The notes beneath the pieces were generated by a model. The model saw nothing but the letters and a program-made list of their open reading frames with translations. It ran no database searches and was not told the origin of the DNA. The position numbers and the translations under genes were made by a program. A stretch of 45,221 nucleotides of DNA from Sva-07 sp035527095 (GTDB lineage Bacteria; Actinomycetota; Acidimicrobiia; Acidimicrobiales; Ilumatobacteraceae): assembly GCA_035527095.1 (NCBI GenBank), contig DATLBC010000066.1, positions 1 to 45,221 on the forward strand, read 5' to 3'. Positions 26,534 through 34,821 of the stretch are shown piece after piece (within the stretch, counting starts at the first letter, position 1; each line of letters opens with the position of its first letter).

Positions 26534-28264
26534 TCACATCTGCTCCGGTGCATCGATGCCGAGCAGGCCGAGGGCGTGCGCCAGGGTGCGGGCGGTGAGG
26601 TCGGCGAGGGCGAGACGGCTGGAGCGCAACGGCTCGTCGGCCTTGAGCACCGGACAGTGCTCGTAGAACGCGGTGAAGTCGGTCGCCAGGTCGTACACGT
26701 AGGTGCACAACTTGTGCGGGCTGTAGGTCTCGAGCGTCGTGTCGATCGCCGTCGGGTAGGCGAGCAGCGTCAGCGCCAACGCCCGCTCCTGTGGTGTGCC
26801 GACCTGGATGTCGACGCCACGCACCGACGCTCGATCGACGCCTGCGCGCCGGAAGATCGAGCAGATCCGGGCGTGTGCGTATTGGAGATACGGGCCGGTG
26901 TTGCCGTCGAACGACAGCATCCGATCCCAGTCGAACACGTAGTCCTTGATCCGGTCGGTGGACAGCTCGGCGTACTTCACGGCCCCGATGCCGATCGTGT
27001 GGACCGCCTGCGCTCGTTGATCGGCGTCGAGGTCCGGGTTCCTCTCGTCGATGGCGACCGCAGCACGCTCGAGCGCCTCGTCGAGCAGTTCCACGAACTT
27101 CATCGACTCGCCGGTGCGGCTCTTCAGCATCTTGTGATCGGTGCCGAGCACGTTGCCGAACGCGACGTGCACCGCTTCACGCGGCGGCGCGATCCAGCCC
27201 GCCATTTCGGCGACCGCAAAAACCATTCTGAAGTGCTGCTGCTGCGGCGCACCGACGACGTACAAGATGAGGTCCGCGCCGAGTCGCTCGACTCGGTCGA
27301 TCACGCAGGCGAGGTCGCTGGTGGCGTAGTTGAATCCGCCAGCTCCCTTCTGGACGATCAGTGGTAGCGGGTCGCCGTCGCGGTTGGTGAACCCGGGCGG
27401 GAACACCACGTCGGCGCCATCAGATTCTGTGAGCAGATCGAGCCTGCGGAGCCGCTCGATCACCTCGGGCATCAGTGGCTGGTACGTGCTTTCACCGGCG
27501 AGGTCGTCGTCGGTCAGGTGGACACCGAGCATTTCGTAGACCGTGTTGAAGTGCTTGGTCGACAACTCGACGAGCAGCCCCCACAGTCGTTGCGTCTCGG
27601 CGTCACCGCCCTGTAGCAGGACAACGCGCTGCCGCGCCCGGGCCTGGAACTCCTCGGAAGCGTCGAACGCCACCCGCGCCTCCTTGTAGAAGCCGTCGAG
27701 ATCGCCGAGCGAGAGGTGTTCGGCGGCGCGCTCCTCGCCGAGGTCGACCAGGTGCTCGATCAGCATGCCGAACGGCGTACCCCAGTCGCCGATGTGGTTC
27801 TCCCGGATCACGTCGTGGCCGAGGAAGTCGAGCATGCGCACCAGGGCGTCGCCGATCAAGGTGGTGCGCAGGTGTCCGACGTGCATCTCCTTGGCGACAT
27901 TCGGCGCCGAGTAGTCGATCACGACGGTCTTGATGTCGGTGGCAGGCGCAACCCCGAGCCGGTCGTCGCCGACGACAGCGGCGAGCTGAGCCGCGAGGAA
28001 TTCCGGCGAGAATGTCACGTTGACGAATCCCGGACCGGCGACCTCGAGGACACTTGCGACGCCGTCGAGGACTTCGGAGTCGAGGACCTGTTGGGCCAGC
28101 TCTCGCGGATTCGCGCCGATCCGCTTGGCAAGCGGGAGTGCCCCGTTGATCTGTGCGTCGGCACGATCCGAGGGCCGGACGGTGGGGTCGGCGGGCTCGC
28201 CACCGTTCAAGTTGGCGAAGACCGGCGCAAGCAGGTTGGTGATCGTGGCAAGCGGGTCCGACAT
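26534..28264 (-). CDS. argS: Arginyl-tRNA synthetase
   Basis: This 576-residue class I synthetase charges tRNA-Arg. An N-terminal Add1 domain (1-110) is followed by YSAPNVAKEMHVGHLRTT, with HVGH (128-131) as the HIGH motif, then WGTPFGMLIEHL and KMLKSRTGE as the KMSKS-like loop. The C-terminal anticodon-binding helical bundle carries a DALR-type end. The start at 28264 fits the family N-terminus. It is divergent from the sugar operon at 28530, with a 265-bp shared upstream region that includes a LacI-type operator. Confidence 0.97.
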   Translation of the reverse strand: MSDPLATITNLLAPVFANLNGGEPADPTVRPSDRADAQINGALPLAKRIGANPRELAQQVLDSEVLDGVASVLEVAGPGFVNVTFSPEFLAAQLAAVVGDDRLGVAPATDIKTVVIDYSAPNVAKEMHVGHLRTTLIGDALVRMLDFLGHDVIRENHIGDWGTPFGMLIEHLVDLGEERAAEHLSLGDLDGFYKEARVAFDASEEFQARARQRVVLLQGGDAETQRLWGLLVELSTKHFNTVYEMLGVHLTDDDLAGESTYQPLMPEVIERLRRLDLLTESDGADVVFPPGFTNRDGDPLPLIVQKGAGGFNYATSDLACVIDRVERLGADLILYVVGAPQQQHFRMVFAVAEMAGWIAPPREAVHVAFGNVLGTDHKMLKSRTGESMKFVELLDEALERAAVAIDERNPDLDADQRAQAVHTIGIGAVKYAELSTDRIKDYVFDWDRMLSFDGNTGPYLQYAHARICSIFRRAGVDRASVRGVDIQVGTPQERALALTLLAYPTAIDTTLETYSPHKLCTYVYDLATDFTAFYEHCPVLKADEPLRSSRLALADLTARTLAHALGLLGIDAPEQM

Positions 28265-28458
28265 GGTCGCACCATTCTGCCGGACGGGAGGCGTCGACTC
28301 ACAAGACCTTCCCAACCGGTGTCTGCATGCCCGTGCGGCAGCAACAGATCATCTCGAAGATCGACATCAGAACACCCCGGGCAACTCGAGTCGTGTCGCC
28401 GGCGCCGAGCACCCGTGACTGGGTCGCGGCACCGCCGCGCTATGGTCGCGGCTGCGCC

Positions 28459-28472
28459 TGGGAGCGCTCCCG
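28459..28472 (+). promoter_or_regulatory. LacI/CebR-type operator upstream of the sugar-acid operon
   Basis: TGGGAGCGCTCCCG differs by one end base from the perfect TGGGAGCGCTCCCA palindromes at 41239 and 41315. It lies 58 bp before the lactonase start. A weak -10 candidate, TATGGT (28441-28446), lies upstream, so a bound repressor would cover the early transcribed region. It is probably controlled by the LacI-family protein at 36620-37675. Confidence 0.8.
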
Positions 28473-28529
28473 GAGGATTGTGTGGTCGAGGACCGTGGTT
28501 CGAGTCATCCCCAAATCTGAGCACCGCAC

Positions 28530-29612
28530 GTGACGTCGATGGCCCCTTCCGTCCTGCTCTACGTCGGCTGCTACACGAACGAATCGTCGATCGGCATCCA
28601 CGTCTACGACTGGTCCGATCCGGCCGGTGACCTCGTCCTTCTGAGCCACGTCGAGCGCGTCGAGCACCCCTCGTTCCTTGCAGTGCACCCGGATGGAGAC
28701 ATCCTCTACGCGGTGAACGAGACGGCGCTGCCCGAGGGTGGAAGCCTCACGGCCTTTCGGATCGACGCGGTCGACGGCTCGCTGACGACGATCGATCGCG
28801 CTCCCAGCCATGGCGGCGCTCCGTGCTACGTCAGCGTTGATCCCGACGGCCGACACCTGTACGTCGCCAACTACCTGTCCGGTGCCGTCGCCGCCTACGC
28901 CCTCGAACCCGACGGCCGATTCGGCGACGTGGTTGCCGTTCACCAACATCACGGACGCGGCCCCACCTCCCGCCAGGACGGCCCACATGCCCATTGCGTC
29001 GTGCCGGGCCCCATCGGCGACTCCGTGTACGCCGCCGATCTGGGTACGGATCGCGTGTATCGCTACGTCCACGATCGCCATCACGACAGCGACACGTTCG
29101 CATTGATCGACGAGCTCGTGCTCCACGCAGGGGCCGGACCTCGGCATCTCGCGTTCCATCCCGAACTGCCGGTCGGGTTCTTGGTGTGCGAACTCGATTC
29201 GACGATCGTCACGCTCGAGCTCGACCCGGCGGATGGTCGATTGACGCCGCTCGCGTCCACGTCCACCCTGCCGGACGACTTCGAGGGCGAGTCGATCGCC
29301 GCCGAGGTTCGCGTGCACCCGACCGGCCGCTTCGTCTACGTCTCCAACCGCGGCCACGACAGCATCGCTGTGTTCGCCTTTGCCGGCGCCGGCGAGCCCC
29401 TCGAGCCGCTCGGTCACGTCGACAGTGGCGGTCGGACTCCCCGGAACTTCGTCGTGCACCCGTCGGGACGTGCGCTCCTGGTCGCCAACCAGGACAGCAA
29501 CACGATCGTTCCGTTCGACATCGACTTGGTGACGGGGATGCCACAGCAGGTCGCCGGCACCCACAGCGTGGCGGAGCCCGTCTGCCTGACGATCGTCGAG
29601 ATCGAGCGATGA
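28530..29612 (+). CDS. Seven-bladed beta-propeller sugar lactonase (Pgl-like)
   Basis: This 360-residue protein belongs to the lactonase/6-phosphogluconolactonase beta-propeller family. Repeated blades with HPxGxxLYVxN are visible (AVHPDGDILYAVNE, VDPDGRHLYVANY, RVHPTGRFVYVSNRG, VHPSGRALLVANQD), together with the family-specific DGPHAHCV and GAGPRHLAFHP segments. It should hydrolyse an aldono- or glycolactone to the sugar acid, fitting the dehydratase and aldolase encoded downstream. The start is GTG at 28530 (alternative ATG at 28539) and the ribosome site is weak. It is the first gene of an operon whose genes mostly overlap or lie within 33 bp. Confidence 0.88.
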   Translation: MTSMAPSVLLYVGCYTNESSIGIHVYDWSDPAGDLVLLSHVERVEHPSFLAVHPDGDILYAVNETALPEGGSLTAFRIDAVDGSLTTIDRAPSHGGAPCYVSVDPDGRHLYVANYLSGAVAAYALEPDGRFGDVVAVHQHHGRGPTSRQDGPHAHCVVPGPIGDSVYAADLGTDRVYRYVHDRHHDSDTFALIDELVLHAGAGPRHLAFHPELPVGFLVCELDSTIVTLELDPADGRLTPLASTSTLPDDFEGESIAAEVRVHPTGRFVYVSNRGHDSIAVFAFAGAGEPLEPLGHVDSGGRTPRNFVVHPSGRALLVANQDSNTIVPFDIDLVTGMPQQVAGTHSVAEPVCLTIVEIER

Positions 29613-30472
29613 CTCTGCCTGTTGGATCAGATCAGACGCGGGTGCTGGTCACCGGAGCATCCGGACGACTCGGCCGCACGGTGGCCGCACGCTTCGATCA
29701 GGCTGGGTTCGATCTGCTCGCCACCGACATCGTCGAAGCCGACGACGTGCCGTACCGCTTCGTGGGCGCCGATCTCCTCGATCACGGGTGCGCGCTCGAA
29801 TTGCTCGAGGACGTCGACGTGTTGGTGCACCTCGGCAATCACCCTGGTGTCGGGCGCACGCCTCCGCAGCTCGTCTTCAACGAGAACATCTCGATGAACG
29901 AGAACGTGTTCCAGGGCGCCGCCGAACGAGGCGTCGGAAAGATCGTGTTCGCCAGCACGTTGCAGCAGATCGGCTCGCACGTCGACCGCCGGACCGTGCA
30001 CAACGAGCCCCCACCCCCGGTGTTCCCAATCGACGAGACCATGGCACCGCAGCCATCCAACGTCTACGCGCTCAGCAAGACGGTCAGCGAGGTCATGTTG
30101 CGCTACTACGCCGAGCGGTGCGGAATCGACTGCATCGCACTCCGGTTTCCGCTCCTGCACTACTGCGAGGATCGCGTTCGGGTCAGCGCAGGCGAGGAAC
30201 AACCGAACGACATCATCGAAGGATTCACGGGACTCTCGTACGACGATGCATCCGAATTGATCCTCGCGGTGGCGAGCACCGACCTCCCCGGCTACCGGGT
30301 GTACGCCCCAGCGGTCGCTCATCGCCATCGCGATCTCGCACTCGACGAATTCATCGCTGTCCACTATCCCGACCTCCCCGCCACCACACAGGATCTCGTC
30401 GACATCTCCACCATCGTCGAGGAAACGGGTTGGCGACCGACCCCGGTTCAGCACTGGTCCGACCGTTCGTAG
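29609..30472 (+). CDS. NAD-dependent epimerase/dehydrogenase (extended SDR)
   Basis: This 287-residue extended short-chain dehydrogenase binds NAD through VTGASGRLGRTV (14-25) and has the catalytic YxxxK in VYALSKTVSE (Tyr153, Lys157), with a serine/threonine in FASTLQQIG. Its overall pattern (VLVHLGNHPGVGRTP..., IVFAST) recalls uronate or hexose dehydrogenases that oxidise C1 to a lactone, which would feed the adjacent lactonase; an epimerase role is equally possible. The ATG overlaps the lactonase stop (ATGA). Confidence 0.8.
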   Translation: MTLPVGSDQTRVLVTGASGRLGRTVAARFDQAGFDLLATDIVEADDVPYRFVGADLLDHGCALELLEDVDVLVHLGNHPGVGRTPPQLVFNENISMNENVFQGAAERGVGKIVFASTLQQIGSHVDRRTVHNEPPPPVFPIDETMAPQPSNVYALSKTVSEVMLRYYAERCGIDCIALRFPLLHYCEDRVRVSAGEEQPNDIIEGFTGLSYDDASELILAVASTDLPGYRVYAPAVAHRHRDLALDEFIAVHYPDLPATTQDLVDISTIVEETGWRPTPVQHWSDRS

Positions 30473-30505
30473 CGATCACAATCGGCAACCCGAGGAAGCA
30501 TCAAC

Positions 30506-31711
30506 ATGGCCCAACCCACCACCATCGAAGACGTTCAAGTCATCCTCACCCAGCCCGGTCGCGCCCGTCTGGCGGTCGTGAAGGTGGTGACCTCCGAGCC
30601 AGGTCTGCACGGCGTGGGATGCGCCACCTTCACGCAGCGCATTCATGCCGTCGCCGCTGCCGTCGAGCAGCACCTCAAGCCATTCTTGATCGGCCGCGAC
30701 GTCTCGCGCATCGAGGAGATCTGGCAGATGTCGATGGTGCACGGATACTGGCGCAACGGGCCGGTGTTGAACAACGCCATCTCCGGTGTCGATCAGGCGT
30801 TGTGGGACATCAAAGGCAAGCAGGCCGGGATGCCGGTCCATGACCTGCTCGGCGGCAAGTGCCGCGAGGCCGCCAACGTGTACGTCCACGCCGACGGGCC
30901 CACCCCGCAGGACGTCACTGATCGCGTGCAGCAGTTCGTCAGCGACGGCTTCCGCTACGTCCGTATTCAGCAAGGACTCTACGGCAGCGGGCAGTCCGGC
31001 ACGGCGCCACCCAAGGGCGCGCCTGACGGCGCCTATTTCGACCCCAAGGCATACCGCCGCGCCACCCTGTCGATGATGGAGCACGTGCGCGATGCGGTCG
31101 GCCCGGACGTGGAGTTGGTGCACGACGTCCACGAGCGACTGGCGCCCTCCGATGCCGTGCTGTTCGCGAAGGACGTCGAGCCGTTGCGCCTGTTCTTCCT
31201 CGAGGACCTGCTCGCCCCCGAGGATCTGCACTGGTTCGAACGCGTCCGATCGCAGTCAGCGACACCGTTGGCGATGGGTGAGCTGTTCAACCATCCGCTC
31301 GAGTGGCGCACCGTGATCGAGCAACGGTTGGTCGACTTCATCCGGATGCACGTGAGCCAAATGGGTGGCATCACGCCCGCCCGCAAGGCTGCCGACATGG
31401 CCCATTCATATGGGATCCGGACCGCGTGGCACGGCCCGCCGGACACCTCACCGGTCGGACATGCAGCGAATCTCCACCTCGATCTGTGGTCGCCGGCGTT
31501 CGGGGTGCAGGAGTGGTATCGGCCATCCGAGCTCGAGTACGAGATGTTCCCAGGGCTCCCGATCGTCGAGGATGGCTATCTGTACCCCAACGATCAGCCC
31601 GGTCTCGGGATCGACATCGACGAGCAGTTGGCCCGCCAGCACCCCGTCGAGGACATCATCGAGCAATGGACCCAGACCCGACTGCCGGACGGCTCGCCGG
31701 CGCGACCATGA
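30506..31711 (+). CDS. ManD-type sugar-acid dehydratase (enolase superfamily)
   Basis: This 401-residue enolase-superfamily enzyme has the ManD subgroup features: metal ligands Asp207, Glu233 and Glu259 (in HDVHERL, FFLEDL and MGELFNH), catalytic His209, and the loop RYVRIQQGLYG near 150-160. ManD enzymes dehydrate D-mannonate and/or D-gluconate to 2-keto-3-deoxy-D-gluconate. The step fits here, because KDG kinase and KDPG aldolase genes follow immediately. Mannonate and gluconate specificity cannot be separated by reading the sequence. The ribosome site is GAGGAAG about 7 bases upstream. The stop overlaps the aldolase start (ATGA). Confidence 0.88.
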   Translation: MAQPTTIEDVQVILTQPGRARLAVVKVVTSEPGLHGVGCATFTQRIHAVAAAVEQHLKPFLIGRDVSRIEEIWQMSMVHGYWRNGPVLNNAISGVDQALWDIKGKQAGMPVHDLLGGKCREAANVYVHADGPTPQDVTDRVQQFVSDGFRYVRIQQGLYGSGQSGTAPPKGAPDGAYFDPKAYRRATLSMMEHVRDAVGPDVELVHDVHERLAPSDAVLFAKDVEPLRLFFLEDLLAPEDLHWFERVRSQSATPLAMGELFNHPLEWRTVIEQRLVDFIRMHVSQMGGITPARKAADMAHSYGIRTAWHGPPDTSPVGHAANLHLDLWSPAFGVQEWYRPSELEYEMFPGLPIVEDGYLYPNDQPGLGIDIDEQLARQHPVEDIIEQWTQTRLPDGSPARP

Positions 31712-32379
31712 ACGCGGAGGCGGCCCGACGGGCACGAACCTCGGCGAGCGACGTCGTCGACGCAATCGGCGACGTTCGAATCGTCCCCGTGTTGACGATC
31801 GATGACGTCGCGGACGCGCCCGACCTCGTCGCCGCGCTGCTCGCCGGGCGGCTACCGGTCGCGGAGATCACCCTGCGGACCCCGGTCGGGATCGAGGCCA
31901 TCCGTCGAGTGGCGGCCGACGTGCCGGCTGCGATCGTCGGTGCTGGTTCGGTGACCACAGCGGGCGCAGCGGCGACCGCGATCGATGCCGGAGCGCAGTT
32001 CATCGTGTCGCCAGGTCTCGACGAAGGCGTGATCACGACCGCTCACGACCGCGGCGTGCCGGCGATCCCCGGGATCGCGACCCCAACCGAGCTGATGCGG
32101 GCGCTGGCGCTCGGGGTGAACGTCGTCAAGTTGTTCCCCGCCGAGGTGGTCGGCGGCGTCGAGATGATCGCGGCCCTGTCAGCGGTGTGGCCCGAGGTCC
32201 GATTCATGCCGACTGGAGGCATCTCACTGGCGAACGCTCCCCGGTTTCTCGCCATCGAACAGGTGCTGGCCGTCGGTGGGACGTGGATGGTGGACCGATC
32301 CGCAGTTGCCTCCCGTGACTGGGCCTCGGTCACCGCGGCAGCCAGTGCGGCGGCAGCCCTCGCCGAGGTGTCGACGTGA
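31708..32379 (+). CDS. eda: 2-keto-3-deoxy-6-phosphogluconate aldolase
   Basis: This 223-residue class I aldolase cleaves KDPG to pyruvate and glyceraldehyde-3-phosphate. The Schiff-base lysine is Lys141 in VNVVKLFPAEVVGG; Glu53 and Arg57 (VAEITLRT) match the catalytic and substrate residues of E. coli Eda (Glu45, Lys133, Arg49) with a constant offset. MPTGGI near the C-terminus binds phosphate. It is coupled by ATGA to the dehydratase and by GTGA to the kinase. Confidence 0.93.
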   Translation: MNAEAARRARTSASDVVDAIGDVRIVPVLTIDDVADAPDLVAALLAGRLPVAEITLRTPVGIEAIRRVAADVPAAIVGAGSVTTAGAAATAIDAGAQFIVSPGLDEGVITTAHDRGVPAIPGIATPTELMRALALGVNVVKLFPAEVVGGVEMIAALSAVWPEVRFMPTGGISLANAPRFLAIEQVLAVGGTWMVDRSAVASRDWASVTAAASAAAALAEVST

Positions 32380-33416
32380 GCGGAGGAGTGACGATCCGGC
32401 CTGCCGATCAGTGCCGCTTCGACGTCGTGACGATCGGCGAGGTGATGCTGCGCCTCGACCCCGGAGAGGGGCGGGTCCGTACGGCTCGCACGTTCACGGT
32501 CTCCGAAGGGGGTGGGGAGTACAACGTCGGGCGCGCCCTCCGACGGTGTTTCGGCCAGCGGGCAGCGCTGGTGACCGCGATCGGCGACAACGAGGTGGGG
32601 CGACTACTCGAAGACCTTCTGCTGCAGGGCGGAGTCGACCTCGACCACGTGATCTGGAGACCGGCTGACGATGTCGGCGAGCACCATCGAACCCCGTTGA
32701 ACTTCACTGAACGCGGCTTCGGGGTGCGCGCTCCACGCGGCGTCTACGACCGTGCCAACTCCGCGACCGCCACGCTGCAGCCCGACGACGTCGACTGGGA
32801 TCACCTCTTCGGCGAACTCGGCGTGCGCTGGCTCCACACCGGCGGCATCTTTGCCGGCCTCTCGGAATCGACGTTCGAGGTCGCCCGGGTGGCGATGGCC
32901 GCCGCCCGTCGACACGGGACGCTCGTGTCCTACGACATCAACTACCGCCCCAGCCTGTGGCGAGCGAAGGGAGGCGCCGACGCGCTGCGCCGGATGACGA
33001 GCGAGTTGCTGGGCGATGTCGATGTGCTCCTCGGCGTCGACGACGCCGAGTTCGACGCCACGGTCGATCGACTCGCCTCCGAGCTCTCGGAGCTGTCGGT
33101 CGTGGCGGCCACGCGACGCGTCGTGCATTCGGCATCGGTCCACGACTGGGGCGGAGTTGCCTGGTCGCGGACCGAGGGAACGATGGAAGGGACCGACTAC
33201 CCGGCGCTCGAGGTCCTCGACCGCGTGGGCGGAGGCGATGGGTTCGCGTCCGGCCTGATCTACGGGCTGCTCGCTGGTCGTTCGCTGCACGACGCTCTCG
33301 ACTTGGGCATCGCCCACGGGGCACTGGTCATGACGACGCCCGGCGACACGTCCTCGGTCGACGTGGCTGACGTCGAGCGCTTGGTGTCCGGCGACGACCC
33401 GTCGGTGATCCGCTGA
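32376..33416 (+). CDS. kdgK: 2-keto-3-deoxygluconate kinase (PfkB family)
   Basis: This 346-residue PfkB-family sugar kinase has the N-terminal GEVMLRLDPGEG and SEGGGEYNVGRAL motifs typical of KDG kinases, and the C-terminal catalytic motif RVGGGDGFASG (Asp near 288), where GAGD is replaced by GGGD. It would phosphorylate KDG to KDPG, the substrate of the aldolase encoded just before it. The GTG start overlaps the eda stop. Confidence 0.85.
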   Translation: MSGGVTIRPADQCRFDVVTIGEVMLRLDPGEGRVRTARTFTVSEGGGEYNVGRALRRCFGQRAALVTAIGDNEVGRLLEDLLLQGGVDLDHVIWRPADDVGEHHRTPLNFTERGFGVRAPRGVYDRANSATATLQPDDVDWDHLFGELGVRWLHTGGIFAGLSESTFEVARVAMAAARRHGTLVSYDINYRPSLWRAKGGADALRRMTSELLGDVDVLLGVDDAEFDATVDRLASELSELSVVAATRRVVHSASVHDWGGVAWSRTEGTMEGTDYPALEVLDRVGGGDGFASGLIYGLLAGRSLHDALDLGIAHGALVMTTPGDTSSVDVADVERLVSGDDPSVIR

Positions 33417-33437
33417 CCGTCGACAAAGGAGGCCACG

Positions 33438-34328
33438 ATGCACGAGGTGTACGCATTCGGCATGATCGCCCCCAGCACCCTGATCGTGCTCGACGACGAC
33501 TACCCCCCGCCGGGAGGGTACGCAGAGATCGCCGGCGTCTATCCGTCCTTCGGTGGTGAGGCCGCCGGCGGCGCCTACGTCCTCGCGCGCCTCGGCGTCG
33601 ACACCAAGCTGGATGGCACGTGGCTCGGCAACGACCCATCGTCGTCGTTCGCCATCGACACCTTGTCGGGCGCCGGCGTCGACTGTCGAGCGATCCGACG
33701 AGGGCCGAAGTCCGTGACCGAGGTCGTCGTCAGCGCATCCGATGCGAGGACCGTGCTCGGGACCTACACGCAGTTGATGGCCGATCCCGCCTGGAACGCT
33801 CCGTCCGAGAAGGACATCCGTTCGAGTCGGATCGTGTGTCTCGATCCGTTCCTGGGAGGCGAGTCGTTGCAGGCCGCCCGTTGGTGCGTCGACGCGGACA
33901 CCCCGTACGTGACCGTCGACGCACCTCCCGATTCGGAGATCGGCCAGCGCGCGGCCGTGCTGATCGTCTCCGAAGACTTCGCGGCCCGCGAGTTCGGACC
34001 GCACGACGCTCGCGAGCTGTTGACCACCTACGCCGCGCGGTGCAACGGCCTCGTGATCCTGACCCGCGGGAGCGAACCGGCGCTCTACGGACGACAGGGT
34101 GGTCAGGTGCGGGAGTTCGCGCCGTACCCCGTCGGCGTGCGCGACACGACCGGTGCCGGAGACAGCTTCCGGGCGGGGGCCATCTACGCGATGTTGAACG
34201 GTGCCGACGACGACCACCTCGTCAGGACCGCGAGCGCGGTGGCAGCGCTCGTCTGCGAGGGATTCCCCGGTGTCCTGAACAGCCCCTCGGAACAGGAACT
34301 CGCGGAGTTCCTCACCCGGGGAAGGTGA
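33438..34328 (+). CDS. Second PfkB-family carbohydrate kinase
   Basis: This 296-residue ribokinase-like kinase has FGGEAAGGAYVLARLG near 38-53 and the complete catalytic motif DTTGAGDSFRAG (236-247, catalytic Asp242). It has a strong ribosome site (AAAGGAGG, about 33426-33433). The substrate is not evident. It could be a fructo- or ribokinase; glyceraldehyde is another possibility. It is the last sugar gene of the operon and lies 21 bp after kdgK. Confidence 0.85.
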   Translation: MHEVYAFGMIAPSTLIVLDDDYPPPGGYAEIAGVYPSFGGEAAGGAYVLARLGVDTKLDGTWLGNDPSSSFAIDTLSGAGVDCRAIRRGPKSVTEVVVSASDARTVLGTYTQLMADPAWNAPSEKDIRSSRIVCLDPFLGGESLQAARWCVDADTPYVTVDAPPDSEIGQRAAVLIVSEDFAAREFGPHDARELLTTYAARCNGLVILTRGSEPALYGRQGGQVREFAPYPVGVRDTTGAGDSFRAGAIYAMLNGADDDHLVRTASAVAALVCEGFPGVLNSPSEQELAEFLTRGR

Positions 34329-34335
34329 TGGTCTC

Positions 34336-34821
34336 GTGGCGACGACGCAGGACGACGTCGTGTGGTTGCTCGACGTGATGGACGGGTTGGGGATCACCCC
34401 CGTGCTCGCCGGGGGTTGGGGAGTCGATGCCCTGGCCGGCCGCCAGACACGCGAGCACCGGGATCTCGATGTTCTCGTTCCGGAGTCGTTCGTCGCCCCA
34501 CTGGTCGAGGCCCTCATCGATCTGTCCTTCTCGATCAGCACCGACTGGCTTCCCGTTCGAGTCGAACTCACCGACGAGCGGGCGGATCGGCACATCGACA
34601 TCCATCCGGCGTTCGGCGACGGGCGGCAGGGATGGTGGCAACACGGCTTCGACGGCCAACGCTTCGAGAGCCCGCAGGAGACGCTGACCAACGGGACGAT
34701 CGGCGGTCGATCGGTCCGCTGCTTCACCGCAGCCAAGCAGCTCGAGCTCCGTCAGGGGGCTCCCCATCGACCCGAGGACCTCCACGACATCGCCGTGCTC
34801 GACCGGCTGGCCGATCCGTGA
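34336..34821 (+). CDS. Aminoglycoside-adenylyltransferase-like nucleotidyltransferase
   Basis: This 161-residue protein has the nucleotidyltransferase pattern GGWGVDAL (26-33) and HRDLDV (41-46), with a later acidic HIDIHP (near 86-91). This arrangement is seen in the ANT(2'')/LinB-like family that adenylylates antibiotics, but environmental members are abundant and usually of unknown substrate. It follows the sugar operon by 7 bp and its stop abuts the GH3 stop on the other strand (34819-34824, TGATCA). The start is GTG at 34336. Confidence 0.75.
   Translation: MATTQDDVVWLLDVMDGLGITPVLAGGWGVDALAGRQTREHRDLDVLVPESFVAPLVEALIDLSFSISTDWLPVRVELTDERADRHIDIHPAFGDGRQGWWQHGFDGQRFESPQETLTNGTIGGRSVRCFTAAKQLELRQGAPHRPEDLHDIAVLDRLADP

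Noticed and set aside
28207..28524. A minus-strand 105-codon frame overlapping the argS start.
   Set aside because: Out of frame with argS, low complexity, and runs through the operator region.
28327..28533. A 68-codon frame between argS and the lactonase gene.
   Set aside because: It is arginine-rich, has no ribosome site, crosses the operator and overlaps the lactonase start.
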